DNA of 64,000 nt from Sinorhizobium sp. B11. Lineage in GTDB: Bacteria; Pseudomonadota; Alphaproteobacteria; Rhizobiales; Rhizobiaceae. Location: NCBI GenBank assembly GCA_039725955.1, contig CP091034.1:3472001-3536000 (forward strand), read 5' to 3'. Shown here one piece after another: positions 22,844-32,126 of this stretch. The first letter of the stretch is position 1, and the number at the start of each line of letters is the position of its first letter. The notes beneath the pieces were generated by a model. The model was given only the letters and a program-made list of their open reading frames with translations, did no database searches and was not told the origin of the DNA. Made by a program: the position numbers and the translations under genes.

Positions 22844-23728
22844 ATGAAACCCGACACCTTCAAGGACAAGATCGTCCCCGTCCTCACAATCCTGCTGGTG
22901 CTGGTCGCGATCTGGTATGTCGCAGCCGTCATCCTGAACACGCCGTTTCAGCGCGACATGGATACGCGCAACAGCATCACCTCGACCACGATGGAATTTG
23001 TCGGCAAGACGCTCTCCCAGCCGAAACCCGTCCTGCCGGCGCCGCATCAGGTGGCGCAGAATGTGTTCGAAAACACCTTCCTCAGAAAGCTCTCGAGCAA
23101 TCGCAGCCTCGTCTATCACGCAGGCGTCACCCTCTCGTCCACCGCACTCGGCTTTGCCTTCGGCACGCTGCTCGGTATCGTCATTGCCGTTGCCATCATC
23201 CACATCAAGGCGCTGGACCGCAGCCTGATGCCCTGGATCATTGCCTCGCAGACCGTGCCCATCCTGGCGGTTGCGCCCATGATCATCGTCGTTCTCGGCT
23301 CGATCAACATCACCGGCCTGATCCCCAAAGCGCTGATATCGACCTATCTCTCCTTCTTCCCGGTCGCCGTCGGCATGGTGAAGGGCTTGCGGTCGCCCGA
23401 GGTCATGCATCTGGATTTGATGCGCACGTATAATGCCACCGCCGCACAAACCTTCTGGAAGCTGCGCGTGCCCGCCTCCATTCCCTTCCTCTTCACGTCG
23501 ATGAAGGTGGCGATCGCCGCAAGCCTGGTCGGTACCATCGTCGGCGAACTACCGACCGGCGCTGTTGCAGGCATCGGCTCGAAACTGCTTGCCGGCTCCT
23601 ATTACAGCCAGACCATCGACATATGGGCGGCACTGGTCGCGGGTTCGGTCCTCGCGGCGATCCTCGTCACGATCGTCGGCCTCGTTGCGAAGATCGTCGA
23701 TCGCGCCATGGGCGGGAGACCGGCATGA
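22844..23728 (+). CDS. ABC importer permease 1 of the pyrimidine-type cluster
   Basis: A 294-residue inner-membrane permease with about six helices, the first at residues 10-35 (VPVLTILLVLVAIWYVAAVIL). The ATPase-contact (EAA-type) loop is LMRTYNATAAQTFWKLRVPASIPF, and VGELPTGAVAGIGSKLL follows. It belongs to the NitT/TauT-type BPD_transp_1 family. GGAGGG at 22831-22836 precedes ATG 22844. The stop overlaps the second permease gene, so the two likely form a heterodimer. Confidence 0.87.
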   Translation: MKPDTFKDKIVPVLTILLVLVAIWYVAAVILNTPFQRDMDTRNSITSTTMEFVGKTLSQPKPVLPAPHQVAQNVFENTFLRKLSSNRSLVYHAGVTLSSTALGFAFGTLLGIVIAVAIIHIKALDRSLMPWIIASQTVPILAVAPMIIVVLGSINITGLIPKALISTYLSFFPVAVGMVKGLRSPEVMHLDLMRTYNATAAQTFWKLRVPASIPFLFTSMKVAIAASLVGTIVGELPTGAVAGIGSKLLAGSYYSQTIDIWAALVAGSVLAAILVTIVGLVAKIVDRAMGGRPA

Positions 23729-24852
23729 AACAGATGACGCTTTCCTGGCAGGGCCTGGTCGCCCTCCTCTGCGCCATAGCGGCCATGTTCACGCTGCCTC
23801 TCTATGCGGCCGGAGCCTCCGAGCCTCCATCATCCATGACGACCGCGCTGATCACCCTGTTCGTCGTCGTCGCGGCGCTGATTTCCTTCGCGCCCATATC
23901 CAGAGCGCTCACCGCCACGGTCCTCTTCATTGGCGCCCATGGCGCAGCCTGGCTGTTGCTCAACACGCTCTCGGGCAACGAGCGCTTTGCCACCCTCTCC
24001 TTCTTCCTGCTGCTTGCCGCAGGCTGGCTGCTTGCCTCGCGCTGCGTCACGGAACTGTCCGAACTCCAGCCGCCAACGCCTGTCGGCAAATGGTTGTTGC
24101 GTCTGCTGATTCCCGCCATTTTCGGCGCCTGGATCCTCATCATCTGGGAAGCGGCCACACGCGGCCTCGGCATTCCCTTCGTCATCCTGCCGCCGCCAGG
24201 CGCGATCTGGGCGCGCATATCAGGCTCGCTGCCAACCCTTGGCGAAGATATCAGGCAGACGATCTTCAAAGCGGTCCTCATCGGATACGTCATCGGCTGC
24301 ACGAGCGGCTTCGTGGTTGCCATCCTCGCTGACCGCTTCGCTTTCCTGCGTCGCGGCCTGCTGCCGATCGGCAATATGGTGTCCGCGCTGCCGATCATCG
24401 GCGTCGCACCCATCATGGTCATGTGGTTCGGCTTCGACTGGCAGTCAAAGGCCGCCGTCGTCATCATCATGACCTTCTTCCCCATGCTGGTGAACACGGT
24501 CGCCGGCCTCGCCGCCTCCGGCAACATGGAGCGCGACCTGATGCGCACCTACGCATCCAACTATTGGCAGACGCTGCTGAAGCTCCGGCTTCCCGCCGCA
24601 ATGCCCTTCATTTTCAACGCACTGAAGATCAACTCGACGCTGGCGATGATTGGTGCCATCGTTGCGGAATTCTTCGGGACGCCGATCGTCGGCATGGGCT
24701 TTCGCATCTCCACCGAGATGGGCCGCATGAATGTCGACATGGTCTGGGCCGAGATCGCCGTCGCGGCGCTTGCAGGCTCGATCTTCTATGGTGTCGTCGC
24801 CCTTGCCGAGAGGGCGGTGACGTTCTGGCATCCGTCTATCCGTGGTGGTTAG
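23725..24852 (+). CDS. ABC importer permease 2 with extra N-terminal membrane helices
   Basis: A 375-residue permease. The C-terminal 250 residues match permease 1 in style (EAA-type loop MRTYASNYWQTLLKLRLPAAMPF). The N-terminal 120 residues add about four hydrophobic helices (LVALLCAIAAMFTLPLYAAG, ALITLFVVVAALISFAPIS, ATVLFIGAHGAAWLLLN and FFLLLAAGWLLASR), which is unusual for this family. ATG 23725 overlaps the preceding stop. Confidence 0.85.
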   Translation: MKQMTLSWQGLVALLCAIAAMFTLPLYAAGASEPPSSMTTALITLFVVVAALISFAPISRALTATVLFIGAHGAAWLLLNTLSGNERFATLSFFLLLAAGWLLASRCVTELSELQPPTPVGKWLLRLLIPAIFGAWILIIWEAATRGLGIPFVILPPPGAIWARISGSLPTLGEDIRQTIFKAVLIGYVIGCTSGFVVAILADRFAFLRRGLLPIGNMVSALPIIGVAPIMVMWFGFDWQSKAAVVIIMTFFPMLVNTVAGLAASGNMERDLMRTYASNYWQTLLKLRLPAAMPFIFNALKINSTLAMIGAIVAEFFGTPIVGMGFRISTEMGRMNVDMVWAEIAVAALAGSIFYGVVALAERAVTFWHPSIRGG

Positions 24853-24907
24853 GCGCGCCCCGGCCTCGCATAGCGGCTTGGGCATAACTTCAGAGGGAAA
24901 AAAGAAA

Positions 24908-25879
24908 ATGAAAAAGTTGATGGTTGCAATGATGGCGAGCGCGATGTCGCTTGCCGCGGCCCACGCGATGGCCGCCGACAAGGTGACGCTGCAGCTGAAA
25001 TGGGTCACCCAGTCGCAGTTCGCCGGTTATTACGTCGCCAAGGACAAGGGTTATTACGAAGAAGAAGGCCTCGACGTCGATATCAAGCCGGGCGGCCCCG
25101 ACATCGCGCCGGAACAGGTGATTGCCGGCGGCGGCGCCGATGTGATCGTCGACTGGATGGGCGGCGCGCTGGTTGCCCGCGAAAAGGGCGTTCCGCTCGT
25201 CAATATCGCCCAGCCCTATCAGAAATCAGGCATGGAAATGATCTGCCGCAAGGATGGTCCGATCAAGACCGAAGCCGACTTCAAGGGCCACACGCTCGGC
25301 GTCTGGTTCTTCGGCAACGAATATCCCTTCTTCGCCTGGATGAACAAGCTTGGCCTCAAGACCGATGGCGGTGCTGACGGCGTGACCGTGCTGAAGCAGA
25401 GCTTCGACGTGCAGCCGCTGCTGCAGAAGCAGGCCGATTGCATCTCCGTCATGACCTATAACGAATACTGGCAGGCAATCGATGCTGGCCTGAAGCCGGA
25501 AGACCTTGTGGTCTTCAACTATACCGCCATGGGCAATGACCTTCTTGAGGACGGCCTCTATGCAATGGAAGACAAGCTGAAGGATCCGGCCTTCAAGGAA
25601 AAGATGGTCAAGTTCGTCCGCGCTTCCATGAAGGGCTGGAAATACGCGATGGAAAATCCTGACGATGCAGCCGGGATCGTCGTCGACGCCGGCGGCCAGG
25701 ACGAAAACCACCAGAAGCGGATGATGGGCGAAGTCGCCAAGCTGATCGGGGATGGCACCGGCAAGCTGGACACCACGCTCTATGACCGCACGGCAAAGGC
25801 CCTGCTCGACCAGAAAATCGTCAACAAGGAGCCCTCGGGCGCCTGGACCCACGACATCACGGACGCTGCCGCCAAGTAG
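24908..25879 (+). CDS. ABC importer substrate-binding protein (NMT1/ThiY-like)
   Basis: A 323-residue periplasmic protein with a signal peptide (MKKLMVAMMASAMSLAAAHAMA). The mature part starts VTLQLKWVTQSQFAGYYVAKD, the classic opening of ThiY/NMT1-type proteins that bind pyrimidine precursors such as formyl-aminopyrimidine. Other landmarks are GGADVIVDWMGGALVAREKG and LGVWFFGNEYPFFAWM. With the neighbouring degradation genes a pyrimidine-related ligand is likely, though riboflavin and other ligands are known in the wider family. Confidence 0.85.
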   Translation: MKKLMVAMMASAMSLAAAHAMAADKVTLQLKWVTQSQFAGYYVAKDKGYYEEEGLDVDIKPGGPDIAPEQVIAGGGADVIVDWMGGALVAREKGVPLVNIAQPYQKSGMEMICRKDGPIKTEADFKGHTLGVWFFGNEYPFFAWMNKLGLKTDGGADGVTVLKQSFDVQPLLQKQADCISVMTYNEYWQAIDAGLKPEDLVVFNYTAMGNDLLEDGLYAMEDKLKDPAFKEKMVKFVRASMKGWKYAMENPDDAAGIVVDAGGQDENHQKRMMGEVAKLIGDGTGKLDTTLYDRTAKALLDQKIVNKEPSGAWTHDITDAAAK

Positions 25880-26290
25880 CAGCATATCGGTGCCGAAATG
25901 CAACGCGCGCGGGAGAATCTCCCGCGCGTTTCTGTTTTTTGCACTCGATCGAAAAAATCGCCTTGCAACTGTCGCATTTGTCAGGCGTCAAACGTCAAAC
26001 CTTGTGCGAGCCGATCAATCATCGTCATGTTCACATAACCCTTAGGTGATTGATGGGCATCGCAATGGTAATTAATGGTATCTCATGGGGAATTATTTTC
26101 TGCCGGGCTTGCACGTGGAGCAAATCAATACCACGTACTAGCCGGATTTGCCGGATTGGGACCATAAGTTCCGGCAAACGGGATGCGGGTAAATACCTCT
26201 GAGATTTGGAAGACGGCATTCGCCCGACCGCGAGCCTGTTTGAGAACGCGCGAGTTCGGCCGATCCCGTCAAGAGATTGGACGACGACGC
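25880..26290. other. Intergenic region before the RND efflux genes
   Basis: A 411-base gap. Apart from the terminator at 25904-25940 it carries only an AT-rich promoter-like stretch (26030-26110). No ORF with coding character or clear operator was seen. Confidence 0.5.
25904..25940 (+). terminator. Rho-independent terminator of the ABC importer operon
   Basis: CGCGCGGGAGA (25906-25916) pairs with TCTCCCGCGCG (25918-25928), followed by TTTCTGTTTTTT. Confidence 0.88.
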
Positions 26291-27517
26291 ATGGCACTCA
26301 AGCCGCACGCATTACTACGCGCCTCCACTTTTCCCATCGCCGCTTTTGCGGCCTCGGCTGTTATTGCCGCTACTTTTGCGGCCCCGGCTGTATTTGCCGA
26401 GGAACCCCAGGCCACGCAGGCCCAGGCCTCCCAGAACCTGCCTGCAATCGTCGTCACCACAGCGGCGAACCGCACCCTCGTCGACCGGGTCATCGGTACC
26501 GGAACGGTCAAGCCCGTCGAGGAAGTCTATATCCAACCGCAGGTGGAAGGCCTCTCCATTCGCAGTCTGAAGGCCGATGTCGGCGACAAGGTTCAGGCCG
26601 ACAGCACGCTGGCAACGTTGAACGATGACGCTCTGGTCCTGACCAAGAGCCAGATGATGGCGACGAAAGCCAAGGGCGAGGCAAGCCTCGCTCAGCTGCG
26701 CGCCCAGCTCATCGAGGCGCAGGCCAATGCCGAACAGGCAAGGCAGCAGCAGGCTCGCGCCCAGGAAATGGGCAAGAAGGGCACGGTTTCGACCGCCCAG
26801 GTCGAACAGGCCGATGCGACCGCCGCCGCCGCCAACGCGCGCGTCGCTTCCGCCGAGCAGGCGATCGAAGTCGCCGAAGCCGACCTCAAGGTCTTCGACA
26901 GCCAGATTGCCGATGCGGATCTGAAGCTCGCTCGAACCGACGTGAAGACGCCGGTCGCCGGCACGGTCTCGGCAAAGAACGCCAAGGTCGGCGCCATTGC
27001 CGCCGGCAACGGCGATCCGCTATTTACGCTTATCCGCGACGGCGATATCGAGCTTGTCGCCGAAGTCGCCGAGAGTGACATCGTCAGGATCATGGCCGGC
27101 CAGAAGGCGACGATCGCGCTTTCCGGCAGCCGCGAGAAGCTTTCCGGCGCAGTGCGCCTGGTGTCGCCGACCGTCGATCCGGTCACCCGCCTCGGCCTCG
27201 TCCATATCTCCATCGACGATGACAGCAAGGCGCGTTCCGGCATGTATGGCAGCGCCGAGATCATCGTCCGCGAGACCGAGGGCGTGTCCCTTCCGCTGAC
27301 GGCAGTGCTCACCGGCAGTGAAGGCTCCTCCGCCCGCAGGGTCGAGAATGGCGTGGTGAAATTCGCCAAGGTCGAGACCGGCATCCAGGATGGAGCCTAT
27401 GTCGAAATCACAAGTGGATTGAAGACCGGCGACGAAGTCGTGGCCAAGGCGGGCGCCTATGTCCGCGACGGCGACCACATCACTCCGGTGCGCGAACAGC
27501 CTTCGGCTTCCAACTAA
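26291..27517 (+). CDS. RND efflux periplasmic adaptor (membrane fusion protein)
   Basis: A 408-residue adaptor with a signal/anchor segment (residues 15-40, AAFAASAVIAATFAAPAVFA). A lipoyl half-motif (VYIQPQVEGLSIRSLKADVGDKVQ) is followed by a long alpha-hairpin (about 120-205, LAQLRAQLIEAQANAEQARQ onward), then the second lipoyl half (LARTDVKTPVAGTVSAKNAKVG) and the beta-barrel (VAEVAESDIVRIMAGQKATI). It links the inner-membrane pump encoded 12 bases downstream to an outer-membrane channel not encoded here. ATG 26291 starts the signal peptide. Confidence 0.9.
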   Translation: MALKPHALLRASTFPIAAFAASAVIAATFAAPAVFAEEPQATQAQASQNLPAIVVTTAANRTLVDRVIGTGTVKPVEEVYIQPQVEGLSIRSLKADVGDKVQADSTLATLNDDALVLTKSQMMATKAKGEASLAQLRAQLIEAQANAEQARQQQARAQEMGKKGTVSTAQVEQADATAAAANARVASAEQAIEVAEADLKVFDSQIADADLKLARTDVKTPVAGTVSAKNAKVGAIAAGNGDPLFTLIRDGDIELVAEVAESDIVRIMAGQKATIALSGSREKLSGAVRLVSPTVDPVTRLGLVHISIDDDSKARSGMYGSAEIIVRETEGVSLPLTAVLTGSEGSSARRVENGVVKFAKVETGIQDGAYVEITSGLKTGDEVVAKAGAYVRDGDHITPVREQPSASN

Positions 27518-27529
27518 AGAGACCATCCG

Positions 27530-30500
27530 ATGAATTTTTCAGCCTGGTCCATTCGAAATCCGATCGCACCGCTTCTGGCCTTCTGCCTGTTGATATTCAT
27601 CGGCATGCAGTCCTTCAACAAGCTGCCGATCACGCGCTTCCCGAATATCGACGTGCCGCTCGTTTCGATCAGCGTGACGCAGAGCGGCGCTTCGCCGGCC
27701 GAACTCGAAATGCAGGTGACGAAGGAGATCGAAGACGCGATCGCCTCGATCACCGGTATCGACGAAATCCAGTCGACAGTGACCGACGGCAGCTCGCAGA
27801 CCAACGTCATGTTCCGGATGGAAGTGCCGACGGAACAGGCTGTACAGGACGTCAAGGACGCGATCGACCGCATTCGCAGCGATCTGCCGGCAACGGCCGA
27901 GACGCCGATCGTCACCAAGGTCGATGTCGAGGGCCAGGCGATCCAGACCTTCGCCGTTTCCTCGCCGGATATGTCGCTCGAAGAACTCTCCTGGTTCGTC
28001 GACGATTCGATCAAGCGTGCGCTGCAGGGCCAGGCCGGCATCGGCCGCGTCGATCGTTATGGCGGTGCCGAACGCGAGGTGCGCATCGAGCTCACCCCCG
28101 GCAAGCTCGATGCCTATGGCATCACTGCTGCAAGCGTGAACCAGCAACTGCGCGGCACCAACGTCGATCTCGGCTCCGGCCGCGGCCAGGTGGCAGGCAG
28201 CGAGCAGGCGATCCGCGTTCTCGGCGACGCCCGCAATGTCGCCGAGCTTGCAGACACGACGATAGCGCTGCCGAGCGGTCGTTTCGTCAAACTATCCGAT
28301 CTCGGCGTCATCAAGGACACATACGAGGAGCCGAAATCCTTCTCGCGCTTCAACGATACGCCTGTCGTCACCTTCGGCGTCTTCCGCTCGAAGGGCGCCA
28401 GCGAAGTCAGCGTCGCCGAAACCGTGGCGCAGAGCCTCGACAAGGTGCGAAGCGAAAACCCGAACGTGAAGATCGAGATGATCGACGATTCGGTCTATTT
28501 CACGTACGGCAACTATGAAGCCGCCATTCATACGCTGCTCGAAGGCGCGCTGCTCGCCGTCATCGTCGTCCTTCTGTTCCTCAGGAATTGGCGCGCGACC
28601 CTGATCTCGGCCATCGCGTTGCCGCTCTCTGCGATCCCGACCTTCTGGGTCATGGACATGATGGGCTTCTCGCTGAACCTCGTCAGCTTCCTGGCTCTGA
28701 CGCTCGCGACAGGTATTCTCGTCGACGACGCGATCGTGGAAATCGAAAACATTGCCCGCCATATCAAGATGGGCAAGACGCCCTATCGGGCGGCGATCGA
28801 AGCGGCGGACGAAATCGGCCTTGCCGTCATCGCCACCACCTTCACGATCATCGCCGTCTTCGTGCCCGTTTCCTTCATGCCGGGCATCCCGGGTCAGTAC
28901 TTCATACAGTTCGGCCTGACCGTCGCTTTCTCCGTCTTCTTCTCGCTGATGGTGGCGCGCCTCATCACCCCGATGATGGCCGCCTATCTGATGCGTGCCG
29001 AAGACGGCATGGAAGACCATCACGACAATGACGGTCTGCTGATGCGTGGATACACGCGTCTCATACGCGGCACGACCGGCCACTGGTACACGCGTTATGC
29101 GACATTGCTTGTGGCGATCGGCTTTCTGGTCGGTTCTGTCATGTTGCTCATGCAGGTGCCCGGCAGCTTCCTGCCGCCGGAAGATGCCTCGCGCATCGTT
29201 CTCTCGGTCGAGCTGCCGCCCAACGCACGGCTTGACGACACGGAGAAGACGACGGATGCGATCTATGACCGGGTCAAGGACATCAACGGCGTCGACAGCG
29301 TCTTCGTCCTCGGAGGCGCTTCTCCGAAGGGCGAACTCGAACTGCGCCGAGCGACCATCACGCTCGCACTCGACAAGCTCGACCAGTCGCTGGTCAAGAA
29401 GGTGGTCAATGACGTGCTCGGCCATCTCCCCGTTATCGGCCCGATGCTGCCGAAAGTGGAGGTCCACGGCCGCGAGCGTCCGCAATGGGATATCGAAAAG
29501 GAAGTCTTCGCCAAGCTGCGCGACATTCCCGACGTCCATATCCTGAAGCTCAACGACCGCGGCGAACGCGACCTCTCGTTCAACTTCCTTTCCAAGAACG
29601 AGGAGGACCTGAATAACGCGGTCGGCATTCTGGAATCCAAGCTGCGCGCCGATCCGCTGCTGGCCAATGTCAGCGCCGATGGCGCCCTTCCCCGTCCGGA
29701 ACTGCAGGTCCGTCCGCGCAAGGACGAGGCCGCCCGCCTCGGCATCACGCCGCAGCAGATCTCCGAGACGATCCGCGTCGCCACCATCGGCGACGTCGAT
29801 GCGGCCCTTGCCAAGATCTCGCTCGACGATCGCCAGATTCCGATCCGGGTTCAGGCATCACTCGACATGCGCCGCGATCTCGCCGCCATCCGGGCATTGA
29901 AGATCCAGACGGCCAGTGGCGGCACCGTGCCGCTCGCGACCGTCGCCAATATCGACTATTCGGAAGGTGTGAGCTCCATCAAGCGCAACAACCGTTACCG
30001 CGTCGTCTCGATCGGCTCTGACCTGCCGCAGGGCGTGGCGCTCGACACGGCTTCGGCCCGCTTCCGCCAGATCGTCAACGACGCCAAGCTTCCCGCCACC
30101 GTGCACCTTGCTGAAAGCGGAGACACCAAGGTGCAGACGGAGATGCAGCAGAGCTTCGTCAACGCCATGCTGATGGGCCTCCTCCTGGTGCTGACGGTGC
30201 TGATCCTGCTCTTCAAGGATATCATCCAGCCGTTCACCATCCTGTTCTCGCTGCCACTCGCCATCGGCGGCGTGGCCGCAGGCCTGATCGTCACCAGCAA
30301 CCCGCTGTCCATGCCGGTCATGATCGGCATCCTGATGCTGATGGGTATCGTCACCAAGAACGCCATCCTGCTCGTCGATTTCGCGATCGAGATGCGCCAC
30401 CAGGGCATGGCTCGTGTCGAGGCCATGGTCGAAGCCGGCCGCAAACGCGCCCGCCCGATCATCATGACCTCGATCGCCATGTCGGCAGGCATGCTGCCTT

Positions 30501-30850
30501 CCGCGCTCGGCGTTGGCGAAGGCGGCTCGTTCCGCGCACCGATGGCGATCGCGGTGATCGGCGGCATCATCGTTTCGACGGTGCTCTCGCTTGTCGTCGT
30601 GCCCTCCTTCTTCCTGATCATGGACGATCTTTCCCGCCTCCTCGGCTGGATCTTCGGTCGCCTGGTCGGCAAGAAAGACAAGGAGGACCTGCCGATGTCG
30701 AGCGAAGACCTCACCCGCGCCGCGCGCGAGAGCCGCAGCGACATCGACTCGCTGGAGGAGCGCCTGACCGCGATCGAAAGACCGGAAAGCAAGCGCAAGA
30801 CGGGCAACGACACCAACGTGCTGCGCCTGCCACCCTTCGCGGCTGAATAG
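27530..30850 (+). CDS. RND efflux pump permease (AcrB/MexF family)
   Basis: A 1106-residue proton-driven exporter. Twelve membrane helices are expected in two blocks, each followed by a large periplasmic loop. The N-terminus is NPIAPLLAFCLLIFIG with KLPITRFPNIDVP; helix 4 contains ILVDDAIVEIENIARH with the paired Asp residues of the proton relay, and helix 10 has IVTKNAILLVDFAIEMRHQG. The C-terminus adds a coiled, charged tail (residues 1060-1106) longer than AcrB. The substrate is unknown. With the adaptor gene it forms an operon ended by the hairpin at 30870. Confidence 0.93.
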   Translation: MNFSAWSIRNPIAPLLAFCLLIFIGMQSFNKLPITRFPNIDVPLVSISVTQSGASPAELEMQVTKEIEDAIASITGIDEIQSTVTDGSSQTNVMFRMEVPTEQAVQDVKDAIDRIRSDLPATAETPIVTKVDVEGQAIQTFAVSSPDMSLEELSWFVDDSIKRALQGQAGIGRVDRYGGAEREVRIELTPGKLDAYGITAASVNQQLRGTNVDLGSGRGQVAGSEQAIRVLGDARNVAELADTTIALPSGRFVKLSDLGVIKDTYEEPKSFSRFNDTPVVTFGVFRSKGASEVSVAETVAQSLDKVRSENPNVKIEMIDDSVYFTYGNYEAAIHTLLEGALLAVIVVLLFLRNWRATLISAIALPLSAIPTFWVMDMMGFSLNLVSFLALTLATGILVDDAIVEIENIARHIKMGKTPYRAAIEAADEIGLAVIATTFTIIAVFVPVSFMPGIPGQYFIQFGLTVAFSVFFSLMVARLITPMMAAYLMRAEDGMEDHHDNDGLLMRGYTRLIRGTTGHWYTRYATLLVAIGFLVGSVMLLMQVPGSFLPPEDASRIVLSVELPPNARLDDTEKTTDAIYDRVKDINGVDSVFVLGGASPKGELELRRATITLALDKLDQSLVKKVVNDVLGHLPVIGPMLPKVEVHGRERPQWDIEKEVFAKLRDIPDVHILKLNDRGERDLSFNFLSKNEEDLNNAVGILESKLRADPLLANVSADGALPRPELQVRPRKDEAARLGITPQQISETIRVATIGDVDAALAKISLDDRQIPIRVQASLDMRRDLAAIRALKIQTASGGTVPLATVANIDYSEGVSSIKRNNRYRVVSIGSDLPQGVALDTASARFRQIVNDAKLPATVHLAESGDTKVQTEMQQSFVNAMLMGLLLVLTVLILLFKDIIQPFTILFSLPLAIGGVAAGLIVTSNPLSMPVMIGILMLMGIVTKNAILLVDFAIEMRHQGMARVEAMVEAGRKRARPIIMTSIAMSAGMLPSALGVGEGGSFRAPMAIAVIGGIIVSTVLSLVVVPSFFLIMDDLSRLLGWIFGRLVGKKDKEDLPMSSEDLTRAARESRSDIDSLEERLTAIERPESKRKTGNDTNVLRLPPFAAE

Positions 30851-30869
30851 GACAGAAATCATAACGCGA

Positions 30870-30899
30870 AAGGCCGGGCATCGACCCGGCCTTTTCTAT
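30870..30899 (+). terminator. Rho-independent terminator of the RND operon
   Basis: AAGGCCGGG (30870-30878) pairs with CCCGGCCTT (30885-30893) and is followed by TTCTATTT. Confidence 0.88.
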
Positions 30900-30906
30900 T
30901 TCCGAA

Positions 30907-31968
30907 TCAGTGCGCTCGCGGCGGCGCCGTGCTGTCTCTTACGACAAGCTCGAGATCGAGTGCCTCGTGGTTCTCAGGCAACGCATTTTCGAGGATCGCA
31001 GTCACCGAGCGGCGGGCGATTTCGGCAAAGGGCTGGGCGACGGTGGTCAGGCGCGGAAGCGAGGTTGCGGCTTCCGGCACACCGTCGAAGCCGATGATGG
31101 ATACGTCTTTCGGCACTTTCAGCCCGCGCTCGGCGAGCCACTGCATGGCAAACAGCGCAACCTTGTCCGACATTGCCAGAATGGCCGTCGGCGGACTGGC
31201 GGAAGAGAACAGGGTCTCCATGGCCATGATGGTGCTTGGCCTGTCATGCAGCGTCCCCTGGATCGGAACGGCTTCGCGAGGAATGCCGTATTCGGCCAGC
31301 GCCTGCCAGTAGCCATGCATGCGGTCACGCGGGGTCGCCTCCATCTCGGGATCGACACGCTCAGGCGCCACCGGGCCGACAAGGCCATCGACATCGCCGA
31401 TCGACAGGATCGCGATGTCACGGTGCCCGAGCTCCAGCAGATGCCGTGCAGCCGCCGCTCCACCCGCCACATTGTCGATGCCGATTGCCGGGATCGTCTC
31501 ATCCTCGATGCCGAGCGCCAGCGCGATGAACGGCAGCTGGCGCTGACGGGTGAGTTCCACGAGCCTCTCTCCGCCTTCCACGCAAAGCAGAATGAAGCCG
31601 TCGACGAGCGCGCTGTTGATGTTCCAGGCAAGCCGCTCCTCGTTCATCGCCGATACGACGGCGATGCCAGTGCCGCTGGAATCACAGACTTCACCGATCG
31701 CGGTCATCAGTGAACGCGCCCAGGGGTCATCGAAAAAATAGGTGAGCGGCTCAACGGCGGCGACACCGATCGCGTTCACCCGCCCTGCCCTCAGCAGCCT
31801 GCCCTTGACATCAGGCCCGCTGTAACCGAGCTCCCGGGCGACCTTGAGCACCCGCTCGCGTACTTCCTCCCGCACCACGTCCGGACGGCTGAAAACATTC
31901 GATGCCGTGCCCTGCGATACGCCTGCTGCCTTGGCGACATCAGCCAATCTCACATGCCCTTTGCCCAA
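30907..31968 (-). CDS. LacI-family transcriptional regulator
   Basis: A 353-residue repressor-type protein. The helix-turn-helix is VRLADVAKAAGVSQGTASNVFSRP, followed by the hinge helix VREEVRERVLKVARELGY. The C-terminal part is a periplasmic-binding-protein-like ligand domain (AIGVAAVEPL, HRDIAILSIGD, SIIGFDGVPEAA). The start is uncertain: TTG 31968 has AGGAG in place, while GTG 31953 begins VRLADV directly. Three palindromes of the form TTGAATCGrTTCAA lie just upstream, which it probably binds. The ligand is likely a sugar or related compound, by family only. Confidence 0.88.
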   Translation of the reverse strand: MGKGHVRLADVAKAAGVSQGTASNVFSRPDVVREEVRERVLKVARELGYSGPDVKGRLLRAGRVNAIGVAAVEPLTYFFDDPWARSLMTAIGEVCDSSGTGIAVVSAMNEERLAWNINSALVDGFILLCVEGGERLVELTRQRQLPFIALALGIEDETIPAIGIDNVAGGAAAARHLLELGHRDIAILSIGDVDGLVGPVAPERVDPEMEATPRDRMHGYWQALAEYGIPREAVPIQGTLHDRPSTIMAMETLFSSASPPTAILAMSDKVALFAMQWLAERGLKVPKDVSIIGFDGVPEAATSLPRLTTVAQPFAEIARRSVTAILENALPENHEALDLELVVRDSTAPPRAH

Positions 31969-32014
31969 AGCTGCTCCTAGCTGGCGCCAAAATCCGATCC
32001 ACTCTAGCAAAAGA

Positions 32015-32028
32015 TTGTATCGGTTCAA
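32015..32028. promoter_or_regulatory. LacI-type operator 1
   Basis: TTGTATCGGTTCAA, two mismatches from the perfect palindrome of operator 3. It is the copy closest to the LacI gene. Confidence 0.65.
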
Positions 32029-32063
32029 AATAAACTTGACAGGACGGCGGTCGAGGAACAGAA

Positions 32064-32077
32064 TTGAATCGGTTCAA
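32064..32077. promoter_or_regulatory. LacI-type operator 2
   Basis: TTGAATCGGTTCAA, one mismatch from the perfect palindrome. Its start is exactly 30 bases from that of operator 3, about three helical turns. Confidence 0.7.
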
Positions 32078-32093
32078 AAACTCCATCTGAGTT

Positions 32094-32107
32094 TTGAATC
32101 GATTCAA
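32094..32107. promoter_or_regulatory. LacI-type operator 3 (perfect palindrome)
   Basis: TTGAATCGATTCAA, with a central CG as expected for LacI/GalR proteins. It sits 20 bases before the start of the small ORF at 32127. Confidence 0.75.
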
Positions 32108-32126
32108 CAACTAGGAGAATGAAGCG

